A stretch of 64,000 nucleotides of DNA from Cohaesibacter haloalkalitolerans (GTDB lineage: Bacteria > Pseudomonadota > Alphaproteobacteria > Rhizobiales > Cohaesibacteraceae), in assembly GCF_003574655.1 (NCBI RefSeq), contig NZ_QNUM01000003.1, forward strand, positions 124,001-188,000, given 5' to 3'. Both the position numbers and the translations under genes were made by a program. Below, piece by piece: positions 34,484 through 45,163 of the stretch (positions are counted from its first letter, which is position 1; every line of letters starts with the position of its first letter). The notes below the pieces were generated by a model. That model worked only from the letters and a program-made list of their open reading frames with translations. It was not told the origin of the DNA and did not search any database.

Positions 34484-36898
34484 TCAGTCCTCCGTTGCAT
34501 TGTTTGTCGTAGTTGTAATGGCCAATCCGGAATTGACATTCTGGATGGCATCTTCGTCCTCATCCGTACCAAGACGGTCCGCCCCCTCCTTCGGAATGCG
34601 GATCTCGATGCAGGCGCCCTGCTCGAAATCCGAAACCTCGCTGGCGTCTCTGAGCTGAATGCCGCCGCCATGCTCACGCAGAATCTTGCGCACGATCGCC
34701 AGACCCAGACCACTGCCCTTTTCCCGGGTCGTCATGTAGGGCTCAAGCAATCGCTGCCGGTTGTTGGCCGGGAAGCCGATGCCATTGTCAATGACGCGAA
34801 CACAATAGTTGACGTCCTCTTCCTCGGCCCGAACGATGACATGCCCGTCAATCTCCTGACGATCTTCCCGTCCGGCAATGGCTTCGGTGGCATTCTTGAT
34901 GACATTGGCCATGGCCTGCGAAACAAGGCGATGGTCGAAGGAAACCGGCATCTTCTCGGGGATTTCAGTGGTAAACTCGATATCGTGGTTGGCAACCTCG
35001 ATCAGGAACACCGATTGCTTGATCACCTCGGACAGGTCCCCGTGCTCGAATACCGGTTTCGGCATCCGGGCAAAGGACGAGAACTCATCGACCATGCGCC
35101 CGATATCGCCCACCTGCCGCACAATGGTGTTGACGCATTGTTCAAACACCTTCTGGTCATCCTCGGCAATCTTCTTGCCGTAGCGCCGACGCAAACGCTC
35201 CGCCGAAAGCTGGATCGGTGTCAGCGGGTTCTTGATTTCATGGGCGATGCGCCGGGCCACGTCAGCCCAGGCAGCCGAGCGCTGCGCACTGACCAGCTCG
35301 GTGATATCATCAAGCGTGACTACATAGGAATGGCTCTCGTCCTCATTGCTGCGTTCCAAGGTGACCCTTGCACGCAGGGAGTATTCGATGCCATTGCGGA
35401 CCACCAGAATCTGGCCTTCCTTGTGGGCTTCGGCCAGATTGTCCGCCTCATCCACCAGCGTCGCCACCTCTGGCAGCACCTTGTCGAGATCCTCGCCCAG
35501 AAGGTCCCGCTCCTTGAGCCCGAGGATCTTCAGCACCGAAGGGTTGGCCAGCGTGATTTCGCCAGTCTCGTCGACACCGATCACCCCGGCACTAACCCCT
35601 TGCAACATCGCCTCGGTGAAGCGTCGGCGAGCATCAATGGCATCGCGGGCCAGGATCAGCTCATCGCGCTGCAGCCTGAGCTCGGTGGTCATGGTGTTGA
35701 AGGTCTGGTTGAGGTTGGCAAAATCGGTCGAATCCTTTTCAACCGGCAGTCGCGCATAGAGATCCCCATGGCGCACACGCTCCGCAGCACCGATCAACCG
35801 GCTGATCGGCGCCACCAGACGGTTGGAGAAGCCAATGGCGAACCAGGTCGTCGACAACAGGATGATCAGCCCTGCCCCGATATAGAGCATGGCAAAAGCC
35901 GCCTGAATATTCGATCGACTGTCAAAGAACGCCCGGTATTCCTGCGCATTTTCAGACGTCATACGCAGGAAGTTGGAAACGACAGGGTCGATCACCCGCA
36001 GCACGAAAAGATAGGCGTCGTTGAACTCCTCAAGCCGCATGATACCGGCTACGAGATTGGAATCTCCAAGCGCAATGAACACCGGCTGGCTATGAGCCTG
36101 TTCCAGAAGGTCCGGCCCCGGCATCTTTGGCACAGGCTGATCAAGGCGGCTCGGCGAGGCCATCAGCTGCTCACCGGCACCATTGACAACAAAGGCCGCA
36201 GGAATGCCGCGAATGCGGGTCTGGCGCGAGAAGATGGCACGGAAGCGGTCTGAATCGAGCAGAAAATAGGGCTCTGCATCGTTGAGCGCCTGAGCAATGC
36301 CCAAAAGCTCGTTGCGCAGAACGCGCGCATGTTCCTTGGTGTAAGCACTGGCGACGGTCTGTGAGCTGTTAATGATCGCCTGAGTTCGCGACGAGAACCA
36401 GCGATCAAGGCCCTGGTCGAGGGTAATGGAGGCGAAAATGGCGACCAGAATCGTCGGTAAAGTCGCGACCAGTGCAAACAGCCCCATCACCCTGATGTGC
36501 AGACGCGCCCCGGCCCGACCCTTTTGTCGCGCCCGCAAGACTGCGCAGGCTTCCAGGAAGATCACCAGAGCCAAAAGGAACAACAGCGTTCCGTTGACGA
36601 TCATCGCGATCCGGATGACATCATCGGTCGGCTCAATCGGGGTAAGCCCCAGAAGAATGACAAAGGACGTGATACCGGAAACGACCGACAGCACCACGCT
36701 CGCCAGCCCCAGATAGCGCAGTCGGCTCCTCGGTTCCGGCTTTTCGGGAATGGAGGCCGTTGCAGGCTCCTTGCCGCCCAAAGGCTCAGCACCACCATCC
36801 CGCTTCGCGGAATAATCAGACTCGGAAAGATAGGACACCGGCAACAAATCCTCGAGAAAAGGGACAACCCAATAGAGGGAATCGTCCCTTCTATCCAA
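34484..36898 (-). CDS. ntrY: Sensor histidine kinase NtrY
   Basis: An 804-residue membrane kinase. Three hydrophobic segments near the N terminus precede a periplasmic domain of about 170 residues and a fourth helix. HAMP, PAS (FTEAMLQGVSAGVIGVDETG), HisKA with AHEIKNPLTPIQ and an HATPase domain with DNGIGFP and GSGLGLAIV follow. It phosphorylates NtrX. The first codon available is a TTG; no good ribosome-binding site is seen, so the true start may lie some 20 residues further in (a GTG before SYLSESD). The C-terminal tail after the ATPase domain is acidic and threonine/asparagine-rich. It is followed immediately by ntrX. Confidence 0.94.
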   Translation of the reverse strand: MDRRDDSLYWVVPFLEDLLPVSYLSESDYSAKRDGGAEPLGGKEPATASIPEKPEPRSRLRYLGLASVVLSVVSGITSFVILLGLTPIEPTDDVIRIAMIVNGTLLFLLALVIFLEACAVLRARQKGRAGARLHIRVMGLFALVATLPTILVAIFASITLDQGLDRWFSSRTQAIINSSQTVASAYTKEHARVLRNELLGIAQALNDAEPYFLLDSDRFRAIFSRQTRIRGIPAAFVVNGAGEQLMASPSRLDQPVPKMPGPDLLEQAHSQPVFIALGDSNLVAGIMRLEEFNDAYLFVLRVIDPVVSNFLRMTSENAQEYRAFFDSRSNIQAAFAMLYIGAGLIILLSTTWFAIGFSNRLVAPISRLIGAAERVRHGDLYARLPVEKDSTDFANLNQTFNTMTTELRLQRDELILARDAIDARRRFTEAMLQGVSAGVIGVDETGEITLANPSVLKILGLKERDLLGEDLDKVLPEVATLVDEADNLAEAHKEGQILVVRNGIEYSLRARVTLERSNEDESHSYVVTLDDITELVSAQRSAAWADVARRIAHEIKNPLTPIQLSAERLRRRYGKKIAEDDQKVFEQCVNTIVRQVGDIGRMVDEFSSFARMPKPVFEHGDLSEVIKQSVFLIEVANHDIEFTTEIPEKMPVSFDHRLVSQAMANVIKNATEAIAGREDRQEIDGHVIVRAEEEDVNYCVRVIDNGIGFPANNRQRLLEPYMTTREKGSGLGLAIVRKILREHGGGIQLRDASEVSDFEQGACIEIRIPKEGADRLGTDEDEDAIQNVNSGLAITTTTNNATED

Positions 36899-37006
36899 TG
36901 AAATTGTTGCTTAAATGTGACAGCTCTCTGTGAAACTGTCCATGCAAAAGGCCACATCTGTGTCAAAAAGGGCACAGATGGGCTATTGCCATGTCAAATC
37001 AAGACC

Positions 37007-38440
37007 TTAGGCTCCGCGAACAACCTGTATATCGAGGTCCTTGATTTTCTTGCGCAGGGTGTTCCGGTTGAGCCCGAGCAGTTCTGCGGTCTTGATCTGG
37101 TTGCCCTTGGTTGCAGCCAGAGAAGCGCAGATCAGCGGATATTCGATCTCGCGCAACAACCGGTGATAAAGCCCCGGAGGTGGTAGATTATCGCCAAACT
37201 CCTTGAACAGCTGTTCCAGATAGGATTCCATGGCCCCGGCCAGATTCTGCACCTTCTGCTCCGGCTGGATGTCGGTCGACAGGCTGATCTGATTGAGCTC
37301 ATTCTCGATCTGGTTGGCCGTGATCGTGTCTTGCGGATAGAGCGCGGCAAGGCGACGAACGAGGTTTTCAAGCTCGCGCACGTTGCCCGGCCAGCGATAG
37401 CGCAACATGACGTCGAGTGCATCCGGCTGGATCTGTTTGACCGGCAGGCCTTCCCGCTCGCCAAGCGCAAAGAAGTGGCGCACCAGATCCTTGATGTCCT
37501 CGGCCCGCTCACGCAATGGCGGCAGGCGCATGGGCACAACGTTGAGGCGGAAGAACAGGTCTTCGCGGAACAGGCCCTGATGAATGAGCGACTGAAGGTC
37601 CTTGTTGGTCGCAGCAACAATCCTGACGTTGGTCTTGATCGGGGTGCGCCCGCCAACCGTGGTATATTCACCCTGCTGGAGCACGCGCAGCAGACGGGTC
37701 TGCGCTTCCATCGGCATGTCGCCGATCTCGTCAAGAAACAGCGTACCACCCTCAGCCATTTCGAACTTGCCCGCCGAACGGCCATGGGCGCCGGTGAACG
37801 AGCCTTTCTCGTGGCCGAACAGCTCGGATTCAATGAGATCCTTCGGGATGGCAGCCATGTTGATGGCGACGAACGGTCCCTTGCGACGCTTGCCATAGTC
37901 ATGCAGCGCCCGGGCAACCAGTTCCTTGCCGGTGCCGCTCTCGCCGGTGATCATGACGGTGAGGTCATTCTGCATCAACCGGGCCAGCATCCGGTAGATG
38001 TCCTGCATGGCGGCCGAGCGACCGATCAGCGGAATGTCCGTGCCGTCATCTTCCGATGGCTGCAGGCTCGGCCGCGGCTCTGACAGCGCGCGCCCGGCGA
38101 TATTGATCAGTTCCTTGAGGTCGAACGGTTTGGGCAGATATTCATAGGCACCACGCTCAGAGGCCTTGATCGCCGTCATGAAGGTATTTTGCGCGCTCAT
38201 GACAATGACAGGCAAATGGGGTCTGGCCTTCTTGATGCGAGGCAGCACATCGAAGATGTTCTCGTCAGGCATCACGACATCGGTAATCACGAGGTCGCCT
38301 TCGCCTTGCGAGATCCAACTCCACAGCGTTGTCGCATTCGAAGTCAGACGCACAGTGTATCCGGCACGAGACAGCGCCTGATTGAGCACTGTACGGATTG
38401 CAGTATCGTCATCCGCTAGCAGGATTGTCCCTTTAGGCAT
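37007..38440 (-). CDS. ntrC: Nitrogen regulator NtrC (sigma-54 activator)
   Basis: A 477-residue response regulator: receiver with Asp54, AAA+ domain with Walker A GESGTGKE (166-173), sigma-54 loop GSFTGA (213-218) and C-terminal Fis HTH ([16 protein letters not shown]). The loop has Ser in place of the common Ala (GAFTGA), a tolerated change seen in other NtrC proteins. It activates nitrogen-scavenging genes when phosphorylated by NtrB under nitrogen limitation. It follows ntrB after 14 bases. About 108 bases separate it from ntrY, enough for a separate promoter. Confidence 0.96.
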   Translation of the reverse strand: MPKGTILLADDDTAIRTVLNQALSRAGYTVRLTSNATTLWSWISQGEGDLVITDVVMPDENIFDVLPRIKKARPHLPVIVMSAQNTFMTAIKASERGAYEYLPKPFDLKELINIAGRALSEPRPSLQPSEDDGTDIPLIGRSAAMQDIYRMLARLMQNDLTVMITGESGTGKELVARALHDYGKRRKGPFVAINMAAIPKDLIESELFGHEKGSFTGAHGRSAGKFEMAEGGTLFLDEIGDMPMEAQTRLLRVLQQGEYTTVGGRTPIKTNVRIVAATNKDLQSLIHQGLFREDLFFRLNVVPMRLPPLRERAEDIKDLVRHFFALGEREGLPVKQIQPDALDVMLRYRWPGNVRELENLVRRLAALYPQDTITANQIENELNQISLSTDIQPEQKVQNLAGAMESYLEQLFKEFGDNLPPPGLYHRLLREIEYPLICASLAATKGNQIKTAELLGLNRNTLRKKIKDLDIQVVRGA

Positions 38441-38454
38441 GGTGGTCCAAACTC

Positions 38455-39564
38455 CTATAACTGATCCAGATCGCTTGTGGGCAGCATGACCCGGAAGATG
38501 GTCTGTCGACCAGAACCGTCAAACTCGATGACGCCGCCATGATCCCCGATCAACTTGGCAACCAGAGCCAGCCCGAGGCCGGACCCGTTGGTCTTGGACG
38601 TCACAAACGGATCGAACAGGCAGTCCTCAAGTTCCTTGGGAATACCCGGTCCGTTGTCCTTTACGCAGATTTCCAGCGGCAGAGAGGTCTTCTCGCTCGA
38701 GCCGGGAACCTGAATGCGAATGCCGGGCCGGAAGGCCGTGGTCAGCACGATCTCCGGATCGGGAACCTCGATCACCGCTTCGGACGCATTCTTGACCAGG
38801 TTCAGGAACACCTGCACCAGCTGGTCCTGATTGGCGTGTACCGAAGGCAGGGACGGGTCATACTGCTCGACGATTCGGATCTTGTCGCCGAATTCGGCCT
38901 TGGCAAGCTGCTTGACGCGATCGAGCACCACATGGATATTGACCGCCTCGCGCTCGACCGGCCGCTGGTCGGAGAAGACCTCCATACGGTCGATCAGGCG
39001 AACGATACGATCGGTTTCCTGCGTGATCAGCTGCGTCAAGGCCCGGTCTTCATCCGAAACTGAGCTTTCCAGCAACTGGGCAGCACCACGAATGCCGGAG
39101 AGCGGATTCTTCACCTCGTGGCCAAGCATCGAAGCAAGACCTGTGACCGAACGGGCCGCATCGCGATGGGTCAGTTGGCGGTCCATCTTGTCGGCAATCG
39201 ACCGCTCCTGCAACATCACCGTCACCGCCCCCGTCATGTCGGGCACCGGTGCGGCATAGACATCAACCACCTTCTCGACACCGATCCGGGGATTGGAAAT
39301 ATCGACGCGATATTCATTGACCGGGGCAAGTCTGTCCCGCGCCTGATCAACCAGCGCCAAAACGGGGCTGCCAAACGGCAAAAGTTCGGACAGTCGCTGT
39401 TTGCGCAAGTGGGATGCACTCGACTGGAAGAAAAACTGCGCCATATCATTGGCGGCAGCAACAAACCCATCCTTGTCGACCATGACAATGGGATGCGGCA
39501 AAGCGCTCATCATCGCCTGATAGGGGTTGTTGGCAAGGCTGCTGCCCTTTTTGCTATCGATCAT
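38455..39564 (-). CDS. ntrB: Nitrogen sensor kinase NtrB
   Basis: A 369-residue soluble histidine kinase with a PAS-like N-terminal domain, HisKA with His149 in [17 protein letters not shown], and an HATPase domain with DNGPGIPKE and GSGLGLALV. There is no membrane segment. GlnB/GlnK control its kinase/phosphatase balance and it phosphorylates NtrC. Its ATG overlaps the dusB stop by four bases (ATGA), so dusB-ntrB-ntrC is one translationally coupled unit, as in Rhizobium and Rhodobacter (nifR3-ntrBC). Confidence 0.96.
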   Translation of the reverse strand: MIDSKKGSSLANNPYQAMMSALPHPIVMVDKDGFVAAANDMAQFFFQSSASHLRKQRLSELLPFGSPVLALVDQARDRLAPVNEYRVDISNPRIGVEKVVDVYAAPVPDMTGAVTVMLQERSIADKMDRQLTHRDAARSVTGLASMLGHEVKNPLSGIRGAAQLLESSVSDEDRALTQLITQETDRIVRLIDRMEVFSDQRPVEREAVNIHVVLDRVKQLAKAEFGDKIRIVEQYDPSLPSVHANQDQLVQVFLNLVKNASEAVIEVPDPEIVLTTAFRPGIRIQVPGSSEKTSLPLEICVKDNGPGIPKELEDCLFDPFVTSKTNGSGLGLALVAKLIGDHGGVIEFDGSGRQTIFRVMLPTSDLDQL

Positions 39565-40610
39565 GCTACGTGCCTCTCCGCAGCAGCGCCAAAAAACTCG
39601 CGCAAGGCAATGCGCACCGTTTGAGGCTCCTCTGCGGTTATAATGACTTTTCTTAATTGAGAGAGTTCGGATGAAACGGAACTGGCGCCCTCAAGGACAC
39701 CATCCAGATAACCATCCATGTACCAGCCCAGATGCTTGCGGGCGCACCGCACACCCACCACATCCGGGTAATAGTCGAGCATTGCATCATAATGCTCGAG
39801 GATAAGGTCCAGCAGCTCCCCGCCGGACAGCGCGTCCCTGAATTCACCAGTCTGGAGATAATGGGCGATGAAACCGGGCAACCACGGGCGACCATAGGCG
39901 CCGCGCCCGACCATGACGCAGTTCGCGCCGGATTGTTCGAGGCAGGCTACCGCATCCTCTTCGCACAGGATATCGCCATTGGCGACCAGCGGAATGGATA
40001 CCACCTCGGCGACCTTGCGAATGGCGCGCCAGTCCGCCTCGCCCTTGTAGAACTGGTTGCGCGTGCGCCCGTGAACAGTCACCATGGCAACGCCACTCTG
40101 TTCGGCTCGTCTGGCCAACTCGGCAGCATTGTGGCTGTCATCATCCCAGCCGAGACGCATCTTGACGGTCACCGGAACAGAGACCGCGCCCAGAACAGCA
40201 TCGATCAGACGGAGCGCCTGATCGAGATCCCGCATCAGGGCAGAACCGGAATAGCCCGAGATCACCCGCTTGGCCGGGCAGCCCATATTGATATCGATGA
40301 GTGAAGCCCCTGCCCCTTCGGAAAGACGCGCTGCTTCCGCCATCCAGTCGGCCTGATTGCCAGCCAGTTGAACCGCATGCACATCCATGCCCTGCCCTTC
40401 GGCCCTCAGGCGCATTTCTTCCTGCCCGACGGCAAAGGCCCTGCTGGCCACCATTTCGGAAATCACCAGCCCCGCGCCAAAGCGTTTCGCAAGCCTACGA
40501 AACGGCAGATCCGTGATCCCTGACATCGGCGCAAGAAACACGCCGTTTGGCAAGGAAACGGATCCAACTTTCAGGCCGTTTCCAGCCCTATGAAATGGAA
40601 GCGATGGCAT
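39561..40610 (-). CDS. dusB: tRNA-dihydrouridine synthase (NifR3/DusB)
   Basis: A 349-residue FMN enzyme that reduces uridine to dihydrouridine in tRNA D-loops. [13 protein letters not shown] near the N terminus binds [13 protein letters not shown] holds the catalytic Cys, and [12 protein letters not shown] and [13 protein letters not shown] are family motifs. It is the first gene of the ntrBC operon. ATG at 40610 is chosen over an in-frame TTG at 40628; neither has a convincing ribosome-binding site. Confidence 0.94.
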   Translation of the reverse strand: MPSLPFHRAGNGLKVGSVSLPNGVFLAPMSGITDLPFRRLAKRFGAGLVISEMVASRAFAVGQEEMRLRAEGQGMDVHAVQLAGNQADWMAEAARLSEGAGASLIDINMGCPAKRVISGYSGSALMRDLDQALRLIDAVLGAVSVPVTVKMRLGWDDDSHNAAELARRAEQSGVAMVTVHGRTRNQFYKGEADWRAIRKVAEVVSIPLVANGDILCEEDAVACLEQSGANCVMVGRGAYGRPWLPGFIAHYLQTGEFRDALSGGELLDLILEHYDAMLDYYPDVVGVRCARKHLGWYMDGYLDGVLEGASSVSSELSQLRKVIITAEEPQTVRIALREFFGAAAERHVA

Positions 40611-40920
40611 AAGGAGATCAGCTTTCAAAACTCACAACATCAGACAGTATATCTGTGCCTAATTAATGTGCAAGCAAATTCGCTGATCAATTTTTGATCA
40701 TTAACACCCTAAGTGAACAAGCAGCCCGAAAGATGCCTTGACCGCAGCTTCTTTTTCATGAAATGCCTAACTGCAAACAAATGCAATCGCTATTCTTGCA
40801 GGCAAGCGGCTGGCAATGCAAAAACAAATGGTAATCTGACACAACAGAACCTGAGATTTCATCAAGCCCTCCGAATCGCCGCGCCCAAGCATATGCCGAG
40901 AGACCAAGGAACAATACAGC

Positions 40921-42153
40921 ATGTCATGCGCCGCCCTTATCGTTGCCGCCGGATCAGGCAGTCGCGCCAGACGCAACTCGGACAACGTGGCCAAGCAATA
41001 TGTTGAAATCGGTGGCAAACCCGTTCTGCAGCGCACGATCGAGATATTTCTCGCAAATGATCGGGTTGACAGCATTCAGGTGGTCATCGGGCCGCACGAC
41101 AAACAGCAATATGGCAACATGATCGCGCCACTGCTTGAAGGCCCTCTTGCCACGGAAGCACGTGCCAAACTGCTGCCCGCCGTCGCGGGCGGTACGACAC
41201 GCCAGATTTCAGTCTACAATGGCCTCAAGGCACTGGAACAAACCGCCCCACGGCTCGTGCTCATTCATGACGCCGCGCGACCCTTCGTCACACACACCAT
41301 TCTGGACCGCTGCTTCGAGGCGCTCGCAACCCACAAGGCCTGCCTTGTCGCCACCCCCGTCACGGACACCGTCAAGAAGGTCGATAGCAACGGTGCGATC
41401 ATCGAGACGATTGACCGCAGCACGCTCTGGTCTGCCCAGACGCCCCAGGCCTTCGACTATGGCTTCATTCTCGAAGCGCACCGGAAAGCCAACCTTCAGA
41501 ATATCGACCATTTCACAGATGACGCTCTGGTGGCCGAATGGGTGGGCGAAACCGTCTATATCGTTGAGGGAAGCCCCTCCAACCGCAAACTGACCAGCAA
41601 GGAAGACCTGACTATGGCCGAAACCATGATGGGCCTGACCGAACCCGCCCCCCGCCCCTTAACCGACATCCGAGTGGGAACCGGCTATGACGTTCACGCC
41701 TTCGAAGAAGGAACAGCGGTCATTATCGGCGGCACTGCCATTCCCCACGACAAGAAACTCAAGGGCCATTCCGACGCCGACGTCGGGCTTCACGCTATAA
41801 CGGACGCCCTTCTCGGCGCTATCGCCGATGGCGACATCGGCACCCACTTCCCGCCCTCTGACCAGCAGTGGAAAGGGGCAGCCTCGGATCTATTTCTGAA
41901 AGACGCCGTCCGGCGTGTCACCGAACGGGGCGGCAAGATCTCCAACATTGACATGACCATCATCTGCGAGGCCCCGAAAATTGGCCCGCACCGTCCAGCC
42001 ATCCGCACGTCCATTGCCGAAATCTGCGGCATCGCCATGGACCGCGTCAGCGTCAAGGCAACAACCTCCGAACGTCTGGGCTTCACCGGACGAAAGGAAG
42101 GCATCGCCGCCATCGCGACCGTTTGCGTCCGCCTGCCGGAAACCGAAGACTAA
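40921..42153 (+). CDS. ispDF: Bifunctional IspD/IspF (MEP isoprenoid pathway)
   Basis: A 410-residue fusion. The N-terminal IspD half has LIVAAGSGSRARR (7-19), the CTP-binding loop, and HDAARPFV; it joins CTP to methylerythritol phosphate. The C-terminal IspF half starts near residue 250 with RVGTGYDVHAF, carries metal ligands in DVH and SDADVGLHAI, and ends with TSERLGFTGRKEGIAA; it forms the 2,4-cyclodiphosphate. This fusion is standard in alphaproteobacteria and some epsilonproteobacteria. It is divergent from dusB across 310 bases and is followed by cinA after 84 bases. Confidence 0.96.
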   Translation: MSCAALIVAAGSGSRARRNSDNVAKQYVEIGGKPVLQRTIEIFLANDRVDSIQVVIGPHDKQQYGNMIAPLLEGPLATEARAKLLPAVAGGTTRQISVYNGLKALEQTAPRLVLIHDAARPFVTHTILDRCFEALATHKACLVATPVTDTVKKVDSNGAIIETIDRSTLWSAQTPQAFDYGFILEAHRKANLQNIDHFTDDALVAEWVGETVYIVEGSPSNRKLTSKEDLTMAETMMGLTEPAPRPLTDIRVGTGYDVHAFEEGTAVIIGGTAIPHDKKLKGHSDADVGLHAITDALLGAIADGDIGTHFPPSDQQWKGAASDLFLKDAVRRVTERGGKISNIDMTIICEAPKIGPHRPAIRTSIAEICGIAMDRVSVKATTSERLGFTGRKEGIAAIATVCVRLPETED

Positions 42154-42237
42154 TCGCTGCCAACACCAGTATTGAAGCGTTGCGACAACCCGGCACCCTG
42201 CCTATCATTCCGCATCGCCTTCAAGAAAGGATGAACG

Positions 42238-42756
42238 ATGTATGTAACCATGGATGCAATCGAGCAGGCCAATCAGGTTCTCGAACTGGCAAGAGAGCGA
42301 GACTACAAGATTGCAACAGCGGAATCCTGCACCGCAGGCATGATCAGCGCCACCCTCACGGAAATCCCCGGCGCCTCGACCGCCTTTGATCGCGGCTTTG
42401 CCACCTATTCCAACGAAGCCAAAACCGAAGTGCTTGACGTACCGGCCGAGATGATCGAGGAATTCGGAGCTGTCAGCGAAGAAGTCGCCCGGGCCATGGC
42501 AGACGGAGCCCTCAATCATTCCAATGCCGACTTCGCCGTAGCAGTGACAGGCATCGCCGGTCCTGGCGGCGGCTCAGACGAAAAGCCGGTTGGCCTTGTG
42601 CATTTTGCCGTTTCTTCGAGACACTACCCGCAAGCCCATGACAAGAAAATCTTCGCGGCCATGGATCGCGAAAACGTGCGCGCCGCCACCGTTGAGCATG
42701 CAATAATCATGCTCATAGAAGCGATGACTCAAAAACATTTCATTGCAACTGAATAG
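42238..42756 (+). CDS. cinA: CinA-family nicotinamide-nucleotide amidase (short form)
   Basis: A 172-residue protein that is only the C-terminal CinA domain (PncC type), which deamidates nicotinamide mononucleotide to nicotinate mononucleotide for NAD recycling. [15 protein letters not shown] (21-35), [10 protein letters not shown] and [19 protein letters not shown] are the family motifs. AAGGATGAAC precedes the ATG at 42238; a second in-frame ATG four codons later is possible. It lies downstream of ispDF, its usual place in this class. Confidence 0.93.
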   Translation: MYVTMDAIEQANQVLELARERDYKIATAESCTAGMISATLTEIPGASTAFDRGFATYSNEAKTEVLDVPAEMIEEFGAVSEEVARAMADGALNHSNADFAVAVTGIAGPGGGSDEKPVGLVHFAVSSRHYPQAHDKKIFAAMDRENVRAATVEHAIIMLIEAMTQKHFIATE

Positions 42757-42781
42757 ATCTTGTTTCGTTTGCAACAATACA

Positions 42782-42811
42782 AAAAGCCGTCACTCAGTGG
42801 CGACGGCTTTT
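42782..42811. terminator. Bidirectional terminator, cinA / nlpD
   Basis: A 10-bp repeat, AAAAGCCGTC with GACGGCTTTT, lies between two convergent genes. A-run and T-run on both flanks allow it to work in both directions. Confidence 0.85.
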
Positions 42812-42832
42812 CTATTTCTGTCTTCAAGCTTT

Positions 42833-44923
42833 CTAGATCAGATACGGCACCGGATCGACCGGATCACCCTTGATGCGCAGCTCGAAGTGAAGCTGCGGGC
42901 TGGTCACGTTACCCGAACTGCCAGCCTCGGCAATAATCTGACCGCGGCGAACATGCTGGCCCTTGCTGACCAGAATCTTTTCATTATGTGCATAGGCAGT
43001 CACCCAGCCATTCGGATGACGAACGAGGATGAAGTTGCCATACATTTTCAGCTCGTCACCAGCATAGATGACCGTGCCACTTTCTGCCACGCGAATGGAA
43101 GAGCCCATCGGAACCGACAGGTTGATGCCCTCGTTGCGAGCTCCACCGTTGTTGGCACCAAATCCGGAGATGATGCGACCGCGAACCGGCCAGCGGAATT
43201 TTGAATCATCGTCCAAAACCGGGTTGGCATTGGAAGAAACCGCAGCAACTGGTGCCGCGCTAACCGGAGCAGGAGCAGAAGCCGGGGCCACTGCAGGCGC
43301 AGAAGCTTCCGTCGGCAGCCCGACCGCATTGTCAACCGAAGCCACCTGCTGACGCCGGCTAGGCTTGGCGCTGGAAGCCATTTCCGTCACCCAGCGCGGC
43401 TTTGCCTTAGGCACAGCAGAGATAGCAGCATAGGCAGAGGCCGCAGCAGTATCATTGGCATAGGCACCGGCAGCATTGCTGTTGATTGAGGCCGTGCTGG
43501 TATAGTCAATTCCTGCGCTCTGGTTCGGACGCGGGATATGCAGGCGTTGCCCCATGCGCAGTGGTGCATCAACCGACATGCCGTTGGCCTGGGCCAACGC
43601 ACGCGGCGAGACCTGATACCGACTGGCAATTCCACCCAGCGTTTCACCCGGCGTTACCATATGGCGGTTTTCGGCATTTGCATTCTGCTGCAGCTTGACC
43701 ATCTGCTGACCGTAGGCCGACTGACCACGCAAGCGCAACGGATTGCCCTTCGGCACACGCATCACAAACGGCATCGTGGCCACGTCCGGACCGATCGATG
43801 CCACCTGCATCGGCGCAGCGCCCACTTGAGGCGCCGGTTGCCGGTTCGATGCGTAGTTCTGATAACTAGGCTGCTGGAAAACAGGAATCAGCATTTTCTG
43901 ACCCGGCGCGACAAAGCTCTGATCGACCAGACCATTGACATCTGCGATTGCCTTGGAAGGCACGCCATACCGGCGCGACAAGGACTGAAGATCTTCGCCC
44001 CGCTCCACCGTCACCATGGTGCCACCAACGCTAGTCCACTGCCCACTGGTCCGCGCCGCTCCACCAGCCGAAGCAGCCGGAGACTGCGCATTGATGGACT
44101 GCGTGGTGTAGGAACCGGAATATTGTGAACCACCGGAAATCGGATTTGGCGGCGTGATAGAGGCCGTCGACGTGTAGTCGATGTCCCTTGACTTGGGCGC
44201 ATTCTTCGGCAGCGAGAACAGCCGAGCAATACTGAAACGGGACGGCTCAGACGTCTGCTGACCCTGCTGCTGCGCAGCAACAGGAACGGAGACCGGCATC
44301 CGCTGGGATCCGTAGGACGAAGAACCATAGGCAGGTGCCGATGCAACATTCATCTTCGTGCGCGGCGCATCATGCGGCAGTGAGTCAAACCGGGATACAA
44401 CAACCGGAGGCCCGTTGAGCACGGACTGATCAACCGACGTCCGCGAGGCATAGACATTCGACTCGTTGCGAACTGGCACATCCACATAAACCGTCTGGGA
44501 TGCCCCCTGACCGCCAGATGGCGCACCCGGCATTGGATAGGCTTGAGCAGAATAGCCATTGCTCGAACGATTGATCGATCCGGTTGTCAAAGAAACAGGG
44601 GACTGCGTCCGAACGGTCGGCTCGGCATAGACCGGCTGACGATAGACAGGCACCTGAGCCTGATAGGACGGATCCGTGTATACGGGCGCCGAGCGAGACA
44701 CAGCAACCTGATTTGGCGAAACCGCCGCAGGCATCGGCTGATTGACCGCAGCCGGAAGAGGCCGGGAGCTGACCGAATTGGTGAAAATCTCGTTCTGATT
44801 GGAAGTGAACCCTGATCCGGGCGTTCCAAAACGCTCCACACCGCCGCTGCAGGCTGCAAGCGTAGCCGCCACGGTCAGCAATGAAGTCGTAGATAGAAGC
44901 TTACGCAATACTGAATAGTCCAT
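42833..44923 (-). CDS. nlpD: NlpD-like lipoprotein, LysM and degenerate LytM (M23) domains
   Basis: A 696-residue outer-membrane lipoprotein candidate: hydrophobic signal ending in LAAC with lipid Cys25, a long Pro/Ser/Gln-rich region, two LysM domains (about 303-349 and 420-465) and a C-terminal M23/LytM domain (about 580-696). In active M23 enzymes the first metal ligands form HxxxD; here the place reads NEGIN (597-601), so two zinc ligands are missing while LHFELR is kept. This matches E. coli NlpD, a non-enzymatic activator of the amidase AmiC at the division septum. The neighbour surE supports it, though pcm, often between them, is absent. ATG at 44923 is chosen to place the signal peptide. 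Confidence 0.88.
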   Translation of the reverse strand: MDYSVLRKLLSTTSLLTVAATLAACSGGVERFGTPGSGFTSNQNEIFTNSVSSRPLPAAVNQPMPAAVSPNQVAVSRSAPVYTDPSYQAQVPVYRQPVYAEPTVRTQSPVSLTTGSINRSSNGYSAQAYPMPGAPSGGQGASQTVYVDVPVRNESNVYASRTSVDQSVLNGPPVVVSRFDSLPHDAPRTKMNVASAPAYGSSSYGSQRMPVSVPVAAQQQGQQTSEPSRFSIARLFSLPKNAPKSRDIDYTSTASITPPNPISGGSQYSGSYTTQSINAQSPAASAGGAARTSGQWTSVGGTMVTVERGEDLQSLSRRYGVPSKAIADVNGLVDQSFVAPGQKMLIPVFQQPSYQNYASNRQPAPQVGAAPMQVASIGPDVATMPFVMRVPKGNPLRLRGQSAYGQQMVKLQQNANAENRHMVTPGETLGGIASRYQVSPRALAQANGMSVDAPLRMGQRLHIPRPNQSAGIDYTSTASINSNAAGAYANDTAAASAYAAISAVPKAKPRWVTEMASSAKPSRRQQVASVDNAVGLPTEASAPAVAPASAPAPVSAAPVAAVSSNANPVLDDDSKFRWPVRGRIISGFGANNGGARNEGINLSVPMGSSIRVAESGTVIYAGDELKMYGNFILVRHPNGWVTAYAHNEKILVSKGQHVRRGQIIAEAGSSGNVTSPQLHFELRIKGDPVDPVPYLI

Positions 44924-45163
44924 ACCAACACCGGTTAAACGCACAACACCCCACATGTTGATACCAATTTAATCGCGGTATCCTTTCCAAACCTTTAAAA
45001 CAGCCTCTAAATTCGTAACGAATGGAGCAATCTGTGGTTACCGGATCATTTATTCACGAACACACAAAAAAGGCCGCAACGCCCTGGCGTCACAGCCCTG
45101 TCAAAAACTGGAAAATATCGAAAAAGCACGCCTAAGCGGCTGATGAAACGAGTAATTCAGGGA